Below, one piece after another: positions 26,318-34,653 of a stretch of DNA of 64,000 nt. Below the pieces are notes generated by a model, which was given only the letters and a program-made list of their open reading frames with translations, was not told the origin of the DNA and made no database searches. The translations under genes were made by a program, and so were the position numbers. Origin of the DNA: a candidate division KSB1 bacterium (GTDB taxonomy: Bacteria > Zhuqueibacterota > Zhuqueibacteria > Zhuqueibacterales > Zhuqueibacteraceae); the NCBI GenBank assembly GCA_034506255.1, contig JAPDPX010000004.1, positions 124,001 through 188,000 on the forward strand. The letters are read 5' to 3'. The stretch's first letter is position 1, and each line of letters opens with the position of its first letter.

Positions 26318-28534
26318 ATGCGACTTTCAACGGCTCTGTTGATTCTCCTTGGTCTTCCCGGCGGCGTTTTCCCCGCCGCCACATCCGGGGAGCGCAGCGA
26401 TACGCAGCTAGCCGCTCGTCTGCCGCTGACACAGACCTACGCCTGCACGCTCAATGTCTGGAATCGCGAGACGCAGGCCGGCGGCAAGGATCTGCCGCTC
26501 ACGGCATTCCGCCTCACGGTCGCAGCGACGCGCCGGGAGCAGCCCGGCTCTGCGGCGTGCCCCTCCGCCAAAAGCCGTTTCTGGCTCGATCATTGGACTC
26601 TGCAGTATGTGCGCCACTGGCAGCCGGGCGGCAGCGGCCGGGTGGAGCAGGGAGAAGTGGACTGGAACAAGTTGCGCATCCGAACCGATGCCGGTTCCGA
26701 AACCTTCAAAACAGTGCGGCAACTTTCCCCGCGCGACACTCTGGCGCGCCTGGAGCTGTACTCGGAGATTGCCATGGGGCGCAACGATTTGCTGCGTCTG
26801 GGCATCTTTCATTTTCAACCTGACCGCCCCGGCGTTTATGCTTTGCATTTCACCCTGCAACGCGGGCAGACGGTCACGTTCAGCACAGTCAGGCGGATTG
26901 AATTTTTTTGCCCCGAGCCGGCGCCGCAACTCACCCTGCTGCATGCCGTCAGCATCGACACCGCGCGGGCAAACTACCGGCATTTGCCGCTGGTCGCCAG
27001 CACTTTTTTTGAAGCAGACTCGGATCGGCCCAATCAGAATGACACCGACCGCAGTTTGCACTCGTTGTTTCTGGGGATGGTGGCGCAGCGGCTCGCCCGG
27101 CAGCCTCTGCAGGGTGATTTTCTGGTCTTGGAAGATCCTCTTCTCCCGGCGGATCGCGCGACACAGCTCAGGCGGGCAACAAGCCGGGCGCAATTCCTGT
27201 TGAGCTGGATCGAACGCTCTGCCCGTACCCTGCAAAAAGCAAACGCCTGCGCCGGCGGGCAAGAGGCAGGGGCTGGCGGCGAAACCGCCAGCGCTTTCGG
27301 CCTGGGGCTGCGGGAAGCCTCCGCGGCGGAACAGGAGATTTATTTGAAGCGCGCGCCTTCGGAAGTGTCGCCGCAATGGTTTGCCGAGGAGAACCGGGTG
27401 GTGCCGCTGGTCTTTGCGCCGGCCGCACAACAACTGGTCTTTGCTCCGGTGCGACTGGCGCATGACTTCTCCGCCGATTGTGCCACTTTCCGTTTGTCGC
27501 AGCTCGATACCCTGCTTTTGGGAGCCTGTCTGCAGGGCGCCGAGCTGGTGGTGACCGATGTGGCGGGGCATACCCTCACACAAAGGCTTTCGCCGGCGGA
27601 ATTGCGCGAGCTTTGCCGGCCGCAAAAAATTCTCGCCCTGCGCTCGCCCGCATGGTGGCGCTTTCTCAAACCCGGCAAATACACCGCCAGTCTGCGGCTC
27701 AACACTGCCTGTGAGACCGGCCTCGCCACAAGCAATGCCATCACCTTCGACGTGCCGGCGCCGCGCGCGGAAATTTTCACCTTTTCACCCTATGACCGCG
27801 TCGAACTCTGTTATGACATCGATCGCGAACGCGTGACAGCGATCGGCGCGGAAATCGTGCAATCCGTGCGCGAGCATCTCACCCTGCCCACCTCCCGCAC
27901 GCTCGTCTTCATTACCGGCCACAGCGACAGCCTGGGCGAACACCGCCGCGATGGCCGCGGCAGCCAATACAACCTCGACCTGTCGTTCCGCCGTGCCCGG
28001 CATCTCGCCGCGCTGCTGCAGACGGCGCTCGCCGAGCAGGCACGCCGGGCCGGTCTCGAGCTCAGAATCATCAACGAGCACCTGCCGGGCAACGGCCCTT
28101 CACGCCCGCCGCAGCTCGCGGCGCATGCCCGGCCCGTTGTTCAGGCCGGCACCAACGGCCGGCACCCCGGCTACCGTGAACTGATCATCGCCGAAAAACT
28201 TCGCGCCTTCGATGAAATGCCGGTGACGCCGCGCGTGCCTGCGCGCCGCGAGATTGAGAACCGCATCGCCGCGATTCGCGATCGCCTGCCGATGGAAACC
28301 GTCCACCTGCAATTGTCCGACCGCGACCACAGCCGCGATCTCGCCATTGTGATCGCCGGCTTCGGCGTGACCGTGCCCTTTCACCGCCGCCTTGAAGAAG
28401 CCCCGGAAGTGGTGGAAGCCTTTTGTGTGATGGGATACAAACCGCAAGACATCCCGCGGGCCATTTTTGGAGACGATGCGCATCCTGCCGGCCGCTTCCT
28501 CAATCGCCGCGCGGAGTTGCATGTTATTTGGTGA
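26318..28534 (+). CDS. Exported protein with C-terminal OmpA-like domain
   Basis: This is 738 residues beginning with a signal peptide (STALLILLGLPGGVFPA). Residues about 30-480 are mostly beta and unassigned, with few motifs. From about 485 comes an OmpA/MotB-type peptidoglycan-binding domain: FSPYDRVELCYDIDRERVTAIG, FITGHSDSLGEHRRDGRGSQ and YNLDLSFRRARHLAALLQTAL. The last 150 residues extend beyond a normal OmpA domain. It probably anchors an outer-membrane assembly to the wall. It follows the PorV-like gene by 20 bp and is best viewed as its operon partner. Confidence 0.78.
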   Translation: MRLSTALLILLGLPGGVFPAATSGERSDTQLAARLPLTQTYACTLNVWNRETQAGGKDLPLTAFRLTVAATRREQPGSAACPSAKSRFWLDHWTLQYVRHWQPGGSGRVEQGEVDWNKLRIRTDAGSETFKTVRQLSPRDTLARLELYSEIAMGRNDLLRLGIFHFQPDRPGVYALHFTLQRGQTVTFSTVRRIEFFCPEPAPQLTLLHAVSIDTARANYRHLPLVASTFFEADSDRPNQNDTDRSLHSLFLGMVAQRLARQPLQGDFLVLEDPLLPADRATQLRRATSRAQFLLSWIERSARTLQKANACAGGQEAGAGGETASAFGLGLREASAAEQEIYLKRAPSEVSPQWFAEENRVVPLVFAPAAQQLVFAPVRLAHDFSADCATFRLSQLDTLLLGACLQGAELVVTDVAGHTLTQRLSPAELRELCRPQKILALRSPAWWRFLKPGKYTASLRLNTACETGLATSNAITFDVPAPRAEIFTFSPYDRVELCYDIDRERVTAIGAEIVQSVREHLTLPTSRTLVFITGHSDSLGEHRRDGRGSQYNLDLSFRRARHLAALLQTALAEQARRAGLELRIINEHLPGNGPSRPPQLAAHARPVVQAGTNGRHPGYRELIIAEKLRAFDEMPVTPRVPARREIENRIAAIRDRLPMETVHLQLSDRDHSRDLAIVIAGFGVTVPFHRRLEEAPEVVEAFCVMGYKPQDIPRAIFGDDAHPAGRFLNRRAELHVIW

Positions 28535-28787
28535 GCAGAGCCGCCGCAACCAGGCCGTACCAGCCGCACCAGCAGCCCGATGCGAGCGGCGGTTTGGTGG
28601 CCGTTGCGCTGCCGGCAACTGGCGGGTTGAACACTGCCCCGGCTTGCCACCACCATGATCATGCCGCAGCCCTCACCCCTCAGGAGCGAGGATGATCACT
28701 TTTGGAGCATTTCATCCCGGCGGCATCTTGTCCAGTGCCACGACCTTCTCACAAAGACTCCTCCCCGGTGACAGCGGTGCATTTTGG

Positions 28788-28880
28788 TGGTAATTTGCCC
28801 TGTGCCTTTGCACATCCATCCCGATGAAAATGAGCTTTCGTAGTCGTGCCTTCAGGCACCGACCCTGAAGCGGGTTTGCT
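28788..28880. repeat. Dispersed intergenic repeat, family 2, second copy
   Basis: Shares CCGATGAAAATGAGCTTTCG and TCAGGCACCGACCCTGAAG with the copy at 21198. It lies in the 430 bp convergent spacer (28535-28966), which otherwise shows no gene. Confidence 0.5.
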
Positions 28881-28966
28881 GCCCGAGTGTTCCCGGGAGC
28901 CCTGCCGCAAGGGGAAGCGCTCCCGCCAGCTTTGCCTTCCGCCCCGGCCACAGCCAGGGTCTGGGT

Positions 28967-29470
28967 CTATGTGCGCCGGGCCAGCCTCCGAAGCAGTCCC
29001 GGCTCCAGCAACCAGCGCAATGTAAACCCGCCGGCCTGTGCCGGCACTTCGCCTTCCACCAGCGCCACGCCCGCCTTTTTGAATGTCATGAAGGCAGTGT
29101 TCCGGCCCGTTACCAAAAAACCGAGCAGAGCGCTCAGATGGGGTTCATGGCCAACCAGTCCAAGAGTGGCGCCATCTTCATGTTGATTCAAAAACGACAG
29201 CAGATCGGCCGGTGCGGCATCGTTCTGCAGCAGAGCGGTTTCCTCAAGCTTGTGGATTTGCAGTTTCTTTTGTATTATCTCCGCGGTTTGCCGCGCCCGC
29301 AGCAGCGGGCTGGTGTAGAGATGCGTGAGTTCACCCTCGAGTCGGCGCAGCGCCGCAGCGACCTGCGCTGTTCGGCGGCGGCCTTTCTCCGTCAACGGCC
29401 GTTCGTTATCGGGTCGCGTCCAGGTTTCCCGCAGCGCAGCGATGCCGTGGCGAATGAGATAGATTTTCAT
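28967..29470 (-). CDS. sixA: Phosphohistidine phosphatase SixA-like
   Basis: This is 167 residues of the histidine phosphatase superfamily. The catalytic LIRHG motif is at residues 4-8, the second Arg is in YTSPLLRARQTAEI, and the second His is in LVGHEPHLSALLGFL. SixA removes phosphate from His residues of phosphorelay or PTS proteins. AAAGGAG precedes the ATG. The start lies back to back with the divergent lipoprotein gene, so any promoter for that gene must lie inside sixA or between the alternative starts. Confidence 0.85.
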   Translation of the reverse strand: MKIYLIRHGIAALRETWTRPDNERPLTEKGRRRTAQVAAALRRLEGELTHLYTSPLLRARQTAEIIQKKLQIHKLEETALLQNDAAPADLLSFLNQHEDGATLGLVGHEPHLSALLGFLVTGRNTAFMTFKKAGVALVEGEVPAQAGGFTLRWLLEPGLLRRLARRT

Positions 29471-29504
29471 GCGGCACTCCTTTCACACGCATATCATTGT
29501 GAGT

Positions 29505-30218
29505 ATGATGCCCTGCCTTTCTTCGCGAAAATCCGGCGGCAATATAGCAAGCTTTCGGCCCTCTGTCAATTCACTGGCGCGGTGCGGCGCCCGGCGGTTG
29601 CTGCTGTCCGGCTGCATGGCCCTGCTGCTCTCCGGCGGGGCCTGCTCCAAATCGCAATCTCCTCATACCCAAATTCCGCCTGCCGGGGTGAAGGAAATGG
29701 CTCCGCCTGACACCGTCATGCCGGTGCCCTCACCGCCGGGCCCGGTGGCGGGATCGGTGTGGGATGTGATGAAGCCCGGCGACCCTCTTCCCAAAGACGT
29801 GTTGCAAGCCATGGCCAGCCAGGGCGCGGACACACGTTTCGCACAGAAACTCTGGAAAACCCGTCTGCTCGACATCGATGGCGACGGTGCGCGCGAGCTG
29901 ATGCTTTCCAATGTCATTGAATGGTGTGGCACCGGCGGGTGCGGCGTTTGGCTGTGGCAGCGCCAGCGGCAAGGGCTGCGCAATCTGTTGCCCACCGATG
30001 ATATTCTCGCCGTTGCGGTGGAGGTCGAATCGACCGCCACCAGGGGCTATCGTGACCTGCGCTTTTATCACCGCGCCGCGAGTGAAGACAACCGCATGTT
30101 GTTGGTGAGCGATCTGTTTGCCTGGGACGGCAGCATCTACCGCTATCGTTCGCGCCGGCAGCACGGGGAATATTTGGCCGCGGCCCTCCCGCCCACCTGC
30201 TGGAAAGTTGTGCCATGA
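29505..30218 (+). CDS. Lipoprotein of unknown function
   Basis: This is about 237 residues. A basic head (ARCGARRLLLSGCMALLLSGGAC) ends in a lipobox-like SGGAC. The mature part has LLDIDGDGARELMLSNVIEW, a calcium-type or FG-GAP-like Asp/Gly loop, then a domain with VWLWQRQRQGLRNLLP. No family was recognised. The frame is open from 29469; I prefer the double ATG at 29505/29508. Divergent from sixA. Confidence 0.55.
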   Translation: MMPCLSSRKSGGNIASFRPSVNSLARCGARRLLLSGCMALLLSGGACSKSQSPHTQIPPAGVKEMAPPDTVMPVPSPPGPVAGSVWDVMKPGDPLPKDVLQAMASQGADTRFAQKLWKTRLLDIDGDGARELMLSNVIEWCGTGGCGVWLWQRQRQGLRNLLPTDDILAVAVEVESTATRGYRDLRFYHRAASEDNRMLLVSDLFAWDGSIYRYRSRRQHGEYLAAALPPTCWKVVP

Positions 30219-30453
30219 GGCCTGCCGCCACCACGCGGGGCATGGGCACCGTGACGGCGCGGTCAAACGCGGTCCCTTCTTGCGTCATACCTCAGAACAC
30301 CACCGCCCGGCCGTCTCGTCCGGCACGGGGCTCGCTCTTTTTCGACTCATGTCCGCCGGGAGCCGGGTGTCCGGCCGGCTTCCTCATGCCCGGGAATGGA
30401 GACGGATGAATTTTTTATACCGGCACCGGAAACTCAAACATTCGGAGCTTGAC

Positions 30454-31356
30454 ATGAAAAAACGTTTGATTGGCGTTGGCATGCTGGCGGGTTGTCTGCT
30501 GACCCTGCCCGCGGCAGCGCAGGATTTCTGGTCATGGTGGGGCGATGGCAAAGCCGAGTTGTCATCATACAAAATAAAAGCGCAGCGCTACGGTGAATTG
30601 CGCGAAGGGTATGCGGTTTTGATTTTCGTGACCGAAGACCTTTCCCGCACCACGCGCATCAAAGTCGAATCGGAGGCCATCCCGCCCGCCGACCGTGCAC
30701 CGGTGCTGAAGCTCAATCACGTCGTGAAATTTCCCACCGGCATTTATGACTATTCTCTCCTGACCTCGACCTTCAGCAGCATAGAATCCGAATTGGGCCG
30801 GCCGCCGTTCGAGCCGCTCAAGATTTCATTCACCGCGCAGGAATGGTGCGGCCAGGTTTTTCAAATGGTGATTCCGCAGCGCGATCAGATCGAATTCACC
30901 CTGCACAGCTACTTTCAGGGTGAAGGCGATCAAAAGCGAACCCTAAAGCTGCCGGCCAATGCCGCCTTCGAAGACAATTTCCTGATTTGGATTCGTGAGC
31001 TGAAAGGCGAGGTTCTGGCCGCCGGCCGGCGCCGTGAAGTGCAAATCTTCCCGAGCGCCTGGGCGTTGCGCAGCGGCCACCGCGAAGCCGCTTTCCAGTC
31101 CGGCTGGATTGCCAAGGAGGCGGAGGAATCGCTCAAGCTGGCCGGGGGCGAGTTGTCTGCCTGGCGCTGGCGCTGGCAGGTTGGCAACCGCAGCGAAACG
31201 TGCTGGGTGGAGAAGGCCCATCCGCATCGCATTCTTAAATGGCAATCCAGCGACGGTGGCACCGGTGAGCTGATCAAAACCCTGCGCCTGCCCTACTGGC
31301 AGTTGCACGACAATGATGATTTGCCCTATCGCGCGCAGCTCGGAATCCCGCAGTAG
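30454..31356 (+). CDS. Exported protein of unknown function
   Basis: This is 300 residues with a signal peptide (RLIGVGMLAGCLLTLPAAAQ) and GGAG seven bases before the ATG at 30454. The mature chain is beta-rich, with recurrent basic and aromatic residues (YKIKAQRYGELREGYAVLIF, WRWQVGNRSETCWVEKAH). I cannot assign a family. It follows the lipoprotein gene by 235 bp and precedes an inverted repeat. Confidence 0.6.
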   Translation: MKKRLIGVGMLAGCLLTLPAAAQDFWSWWGDGKAELSSYKIKAQRYGELREGYAVLIFVTEDLSRTTRIKVESEAIPPADRAPVLKLNHVVKFPTGIYDYSLLTSTFSSIESELGRPPFEPLKISFTAQEWCGQVFQMVIPQRDQIEFTLHSYFQGEGDQKRTLKLPANAAFEDNFLIWIRELKGEVLAAGRRREVQIFPSAWALRSGHREAAFQSGWIAKEAEESLKLAGGELSAWRWRWQVGNRSETCWVEKAHPHRILKWQSSDGGTGELIKTLRLPYWQLHDNDDLPYRAQLGIPQ

Positions 31357-31361
31357 CCGGT

Positions 31362-31419
31362 TGCTGGTTGCTCGTCAGAGATCGCTGCCGGCCGGCTCAT
31401 CAGCCACGAGCAACCGGCA
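31362..31419. repeat. Inverted repeat after exported-protein gene
   Basis: GGTTGCTCGT and ACGAGCAACC are separated by about 33 bases and could form a long hairpin just after the stop at 31356. There is no T-run, so termination is only possible. Confidence 0.35.
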
Positions 31420-31458
31420 AATTTTCAAACCACCAGTAACGTCGCAAGCGGGGGCAGT

Positions 31459-33435
31459 ATGCCCGGTCAAACCGTAAAACTGTTAAAGGTCTTCATCGCC
31501 TCGCCCGGCGATGTGATGGTCGAACGCGAAAAAGCGCGCGAGGAGATTCTGAGCCTGCGTATGCTCGCGCAGAAACACGGCTTTGATCTCGAGGCGACAG
31601 GCTGGGAAACGCATGCCGCGCCGGGTATGGGCCGCAGTCAGGCGCGCATCAATCAACTCGTGCGCGAATGCGATTTGTTCCTCGGCATTTTGTGGCGGCG
31701 CTTCGGCTTGCCCACCGGCGAGGCGGAATCCGGCACGCTGGAGGAATTCAATCTCGCGCGCGAACGCTACATGCGAGAGAATGCGCCGGAAATCATGCTC
31801 TATTTCCGCGAGGTGCATCCCGACTTTCTCGCTGATCCCGGCCCGCAATTGCAAAAGGTTCTCGAATTCAAACAGCAGGTGGAAGACGGCCGGCTTGCGC
31901 TTTACACCAACTATCGCGACCCCGGGCATTTTGCCGCGTTGCTGCGCCAGCACATTACTGATTGGTTGCTGAAATTGGTTCCCGAAGACCGCCCGGGCGC
32001 TCCCAGCGCTCGTGTGGTAGAAGAAATCCCGCCTCTCAGCGCCTTCGCCGAACATCTCGAATACTGCCGCACTGAATTGCAGAAAACCGCACGGCCGTTG
32101 CGGTTGCGCACGCTCACTTTGCCGCCGCTGTTTCTGGAAGAAGTCGAGGCCGAGCGGCCGCGCAACATGAAAGTGAGCATTGCGGTCAAGACGTTCCCGC
32201 GGCTTCTCATTTTGGGAGAGCCGGGCGCGGGCAAAACCACCTCGCTCAAAAAACTCGCGGCAGAATATGCGGTTTGGCACGGCGAAGGCAGGAAGCCGGG
32301 AGGCAATGAACCGGAGGATTTCACCCTTCCTCTTTTTGTCGATCTCTCCGCCTATCCCACCCTTGCCGCCAAAGATGCCCAATATGGCCTGTGGCGTTTG
32401 ATCACCGCGAGTGTACGCGGCGTGCATGATGTCGATGTGCGCAAACGCCTCGCGGCCGGCGGCTGCCTGCTGCTGTTCGACGGGCTGAACGAAGTCGGCG
32501 AGGCTTATGACGAAGTCGTGCATCATCTCCGCCATCTTGTGCACGACATTCCGCACAATCGTTTTGTCGTGACCTGCCGGCCCGGCATTTATCGCGACGA
32601 ATTGCGCCACGAATTTACGGCGTTCCAACTGAAACGCTTGAGCAGCTTCAATGCCTCGAAGGTTTTGGAGATTGAAATCGGCGCAGAAAAAGCGCAGCCG
32701 GCATGGAAAGGCTTGGACGAATACACGCGCGACCTGTGCCGCAATCCGCTCATGCTCACGCTGTTGGCGGACGAGCTGCGCGCCAGCGACAACCCGCCGC
32801 AGAATCGCGCGGAGCTGTTCGACCGTTTTATCGATCGTTATTTGAGCGAATGGGCGCGCGTGAAAGGCGCAGGCTCGGTGCGGGTGGAAAAAGAGATTCT
32901 CTCGGCGCTGGCGTGGCGACTCGGCACCAGCCGGACGTTGCTTTCGGCGGATGAGGCTGCGGCTGTCATGTCCGCCCGGCTGGCGGAACTCCAGCGCAAG
33001 AACGAAGCGCCGGCGCATCTGAACGTTGCAGATCTCAGTCGCGAATTTCTCCACCACGGCCTGCTGCGCGAAAGCGCGGGCCAAACCGGTTTCTTTCACC
33101 AGGCCGTGCAGGAATACTTCTTCGCGCGTGAAGTGGCGCTGCATCAATCAATCGAATATGTTTTCAAGCATGTCAGCGACCCCGAATGGGCAGAAGTGCT
33201 GGTGTTTGTGTGTGGGCTGGTGGAGGATGCGACGGAGGTGGTGAGGGAGGTGATGAAAACGGATTTGTATTTGGCGGCGAAGTGTGCTGCCTATGCAAAG
33301 TATGTTGTCGCGGAGACTGTCGATGAAATTGCCGTCCAAAAGATGGCTGGCTTTGGGCGAATTTGGGTATTGCATACAGATACAACAAAGAACTTGAAGC
33401 GTCAGAATCGTGCTTGCAGCAGGCGGTTACACTGA
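31459..33435 (+). CDS. DUF4062-NACHT NTPase, tail in other frames
   Basis: The N-terminus (about 8-110) is a DUF4062 domain (KVFIASPGDVMVEREKAREEI), a TIR-like fold common at the head of STAND proteins. A NACHT NTPase follows: Walker A LGEPGAGKTT near 252, Walker B LLLFDGLNEV near 337, sensor-like VVTCRPGIYRDEL, then helical GFFHQAVQEYFFAREVAL. STAND NTPases often work in signalling or defence against invaders. The frame ends at 33435, but the last 30 or so residues are out-of-frame translation of a TPR region that continues in two other frames to 33814. The gene is therefore either frameshifted, damaged or affected by base-calling errors. Confidence 0.8.
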   Translation: MPGQTVKLLKVFIASPGDVMVEREKAREEILSLRMLAQKHGFDLEATGWETHAAPGMGRSQARINQLVRECDLFLGILWRRFGLPTGEAESGTLEEFNLARERYMRENAPEIMLYFREVHPDFLADPGPQLQKVLEFKQQVEDGRLALYTNYRDPGHFAALLRQHITDWLLKLVPEDRPGAPSARVVEEIPPLSAFAEHLEYCRTELQKTARPLRLRTLTLPPLFLEEVEAERPRNMKVSIAVKTFPRLLILGEPGAGKTTSLKKLAAEYAVWHGEGRKPGGNEPEDFTLPLFVDLSAYPTLAAKDAQYGLWRLITASVRGVHDVDVRKRLAAGGCLLLFDGLNEVGEAYDEVVHHLRHLVHDIPHNRFVVTCRPGIYRDELRHEFTAFQLKRLSSFNASKVLEIEIGAEKAQPAWKGLDEYTRDLCRNPLMLTLLADELRASDNPPQNRAELFDRFIDRYLSEWARVKGAGSVRVEKEILSALAWRLGTSRTLLSADEAAAVMSARLAELQRKNEAPAHLNVADLSREFLHHGLLRESAGQTGFFHQAVQEYFFAREVALHQSIEYVFKHVSDPEWAEVLVFVCGLVEDATEVVREVMKTDLYLAAKCAAYAKYVVAETVDEIAVQKMAGFGRIWVLHTDTTKNLKRQNRACSRRLH

Positions 33436-33814
33436 ACCACGACTCCCCGTGGCGGCATCACCATCTCGGACGCACATTTTCGATAAAAAAAACTATATGG
33501 GCGCTATGGAACAATTCCAAATTGCGACGAATTTTGACTTTGAATATGCCGCCCCGCATTTGGGCTTGGGAGAGCTTGATTTTGAGCATTTCAACTTAAT
33601 TGAGAAGGCAATCGACGAATACCAGCTTGCCATTCAATTTGAACAGCGGCCTTCACGTCTATCTCATTTCCTCCCAAAGCTCGCCCGCGCCCTCGAAGCC
33701 GCGGGCCGCACCGCCGAAGCCCGCCAGCGCTACCAGGAATATCTCGATCGCTTCCCCTGGGGCGAGCATGCGCAGGAGGCGCTGGCAGCGTTGGAGCGGC
33801 TGGGCGGTGAATAA
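33336..33814 (+). pseudogene. Split TPR tail of the NACHT protein
   Basis: In the second forward frame from about 33342 the DNA reads WLWANLGIAYRYNKELEASE, followed by HHHLGRTF; then, after a run of eight A at 33485-33492, the third frame reads NYMGAMEQFQIATNFD, YAAPHLGLGELDF and on to RYQEYLDRFPWGEHAQEAL and a stop at 33814. Together these are about three to four TPR units that fit as the missing C-terminus of the DUF4062-NACHT gene. Two -1 shifts are needed, one near the AAAA at 33338 and one at the A8 run. Both are at A runs. Confidence 0.6.
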
Positions 33815-33860
33815 CAATTCGTCGTTCGCAAGCAACACTTGTGCTGAATTTCCAAAACAA

Positions 33861-33894
33861 AAATGCCCGGATGGAACAATCTATCAGGGCATTT
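33861..33894 (-). terminator. Bidirectional hairpin terminator
   Basis: AAATGCCC-G-GATGG and CTATC-A-GGGCATTT form a long stem around AACAAT. On the reverse strand it is followed by TTTTTGTTTT, closing the six-gene reverse run. On the forward strand it follows the TPR tail. Confidence 0.7.
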
Positions 33895-33919
33895 CCATTT
33901 CAGCAAAGTCAATCAAGCT

Positions 33920-34132
33920 TCACGGCTCCGAGCAACTGTGGAAGAAGCCGCATTGGGGGCAAATCAAACGGCAGCGGAAGTTTTGCAGGCGGGTGCCGCA
34001 ATTGTCGCAATACACCCAGTAGCCACAGGCCTCTTCCGCCAGAGGGGCTTTTGCTTCCCAATCCGGCTTCGGCATGTGGGCGGAGGCGGGCCGTGAGAGC
34101 GGCAGGTACTCCAGCTCGGGAATGTTGAACAT
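33920..34132 (-). CDS. Small zinc-ribbon protein
   Basis: This is 70 residues. The C-terminal half holds YCDNCGTRL and LICPQCGFF, giving a CxxC...CxxC zinc ribbon, plus an extra Cys near the end (FHSCSEP). The start at 34132 follows a strong AAGGAGG. It lies 13 bp after the ferredoxin gene and is the last gene before the terminator. It could bind zinc or a metal cluster and serve as a partner of the ferredoxin; no named family was recognised. Confidence 0.65.
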   Translation of the reverse strand: MFNIPELEYLPLSRPASAHMPKPDWEAKAPLAEEACGYWVYCDNCGTRLQNFRCRLICPQCGFFHSCSEP

Positions 34133-34145
34133 GCGCCCTTCCTCC

Positions 34146-34562
34146 TTAAAACAAGGGCCTGCCCACCATTTCAAAGACCATGAACAGAATCGTGCCCAGT
34201 GTCAATGCGCCAAAAACCAGCGCAATGGCGCCGAATTTGACATTTTCCCTCATCTCCAGGCCGTAGGCCATGGCCGGCGCGGTGTTGACCGTGAGGTCGC
34301 CGTTGATTCGCGCCTGGCAGGCCAGACGTTCCTTCGGCTGGTCACCGAGCTGCAGCTTCTCGAAGATCGTCGGCGGGTTCAGGCACTCGCCCGGTTGTAC
34401 CGTAATCCGGTCCGTGCCGCATAGACCGAACCCCCGGCAGTTGAGCCAGCGGTTGACACTGCCATACACACTCACCCCCGCTTGTTTCGCGGCCTGGCGC
34501 ACGGTGGTGCCGGCCGGCACGTCGACTTTGCGATTCTCGGCTTCGAAGTAAACGGTGGGCAT
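34146..34562 (-). CDS. 2Fe-2S ferredoxin-fold protein with membrane anchor
   Basis: This is 138 residues. A beta-grasp ferredoxin domain (TVYFEAENRKVDVPAGTTVR) has cluster region NCRGFGLCGTDRI and closing RLACQ. Three plant-type ligand positions are Cys (C42, C48, C82), but the third, normally in a CGTC motif, is Asp51; an extra Cys60 lies nearby. A C-terminal transmembrane helix (about 108-131, FGAIALVFGALTLGTILFMVF) would hold it in the inner membrane. AGGAAGAGG precedes the ATG at 34562. It probably carries electrons for a partner not identified here. Confidence 0.75.
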   Translation of the reverse strand: MPTVYFEAENRKVDVPAGTTVRQAAKQAGVSVYGSVNRWLNCRGFGLCGTDRITVQPGECLNPPTIFEKLQLGDQPKERLACQARINGDLTVNTAPAMAYGLEMRENVKFGAIALVFGALTLGTILFMVFEMVGRPLF

Positions 34563-34653
34563 GGGCCTCTTCCTGGTTCGGTTGGAGATGGAATGCGGAA
34601 TACAGGATGACTGCAAACTGACCGCCCGCTGTTGGACACTGACAGGCTTCCGC

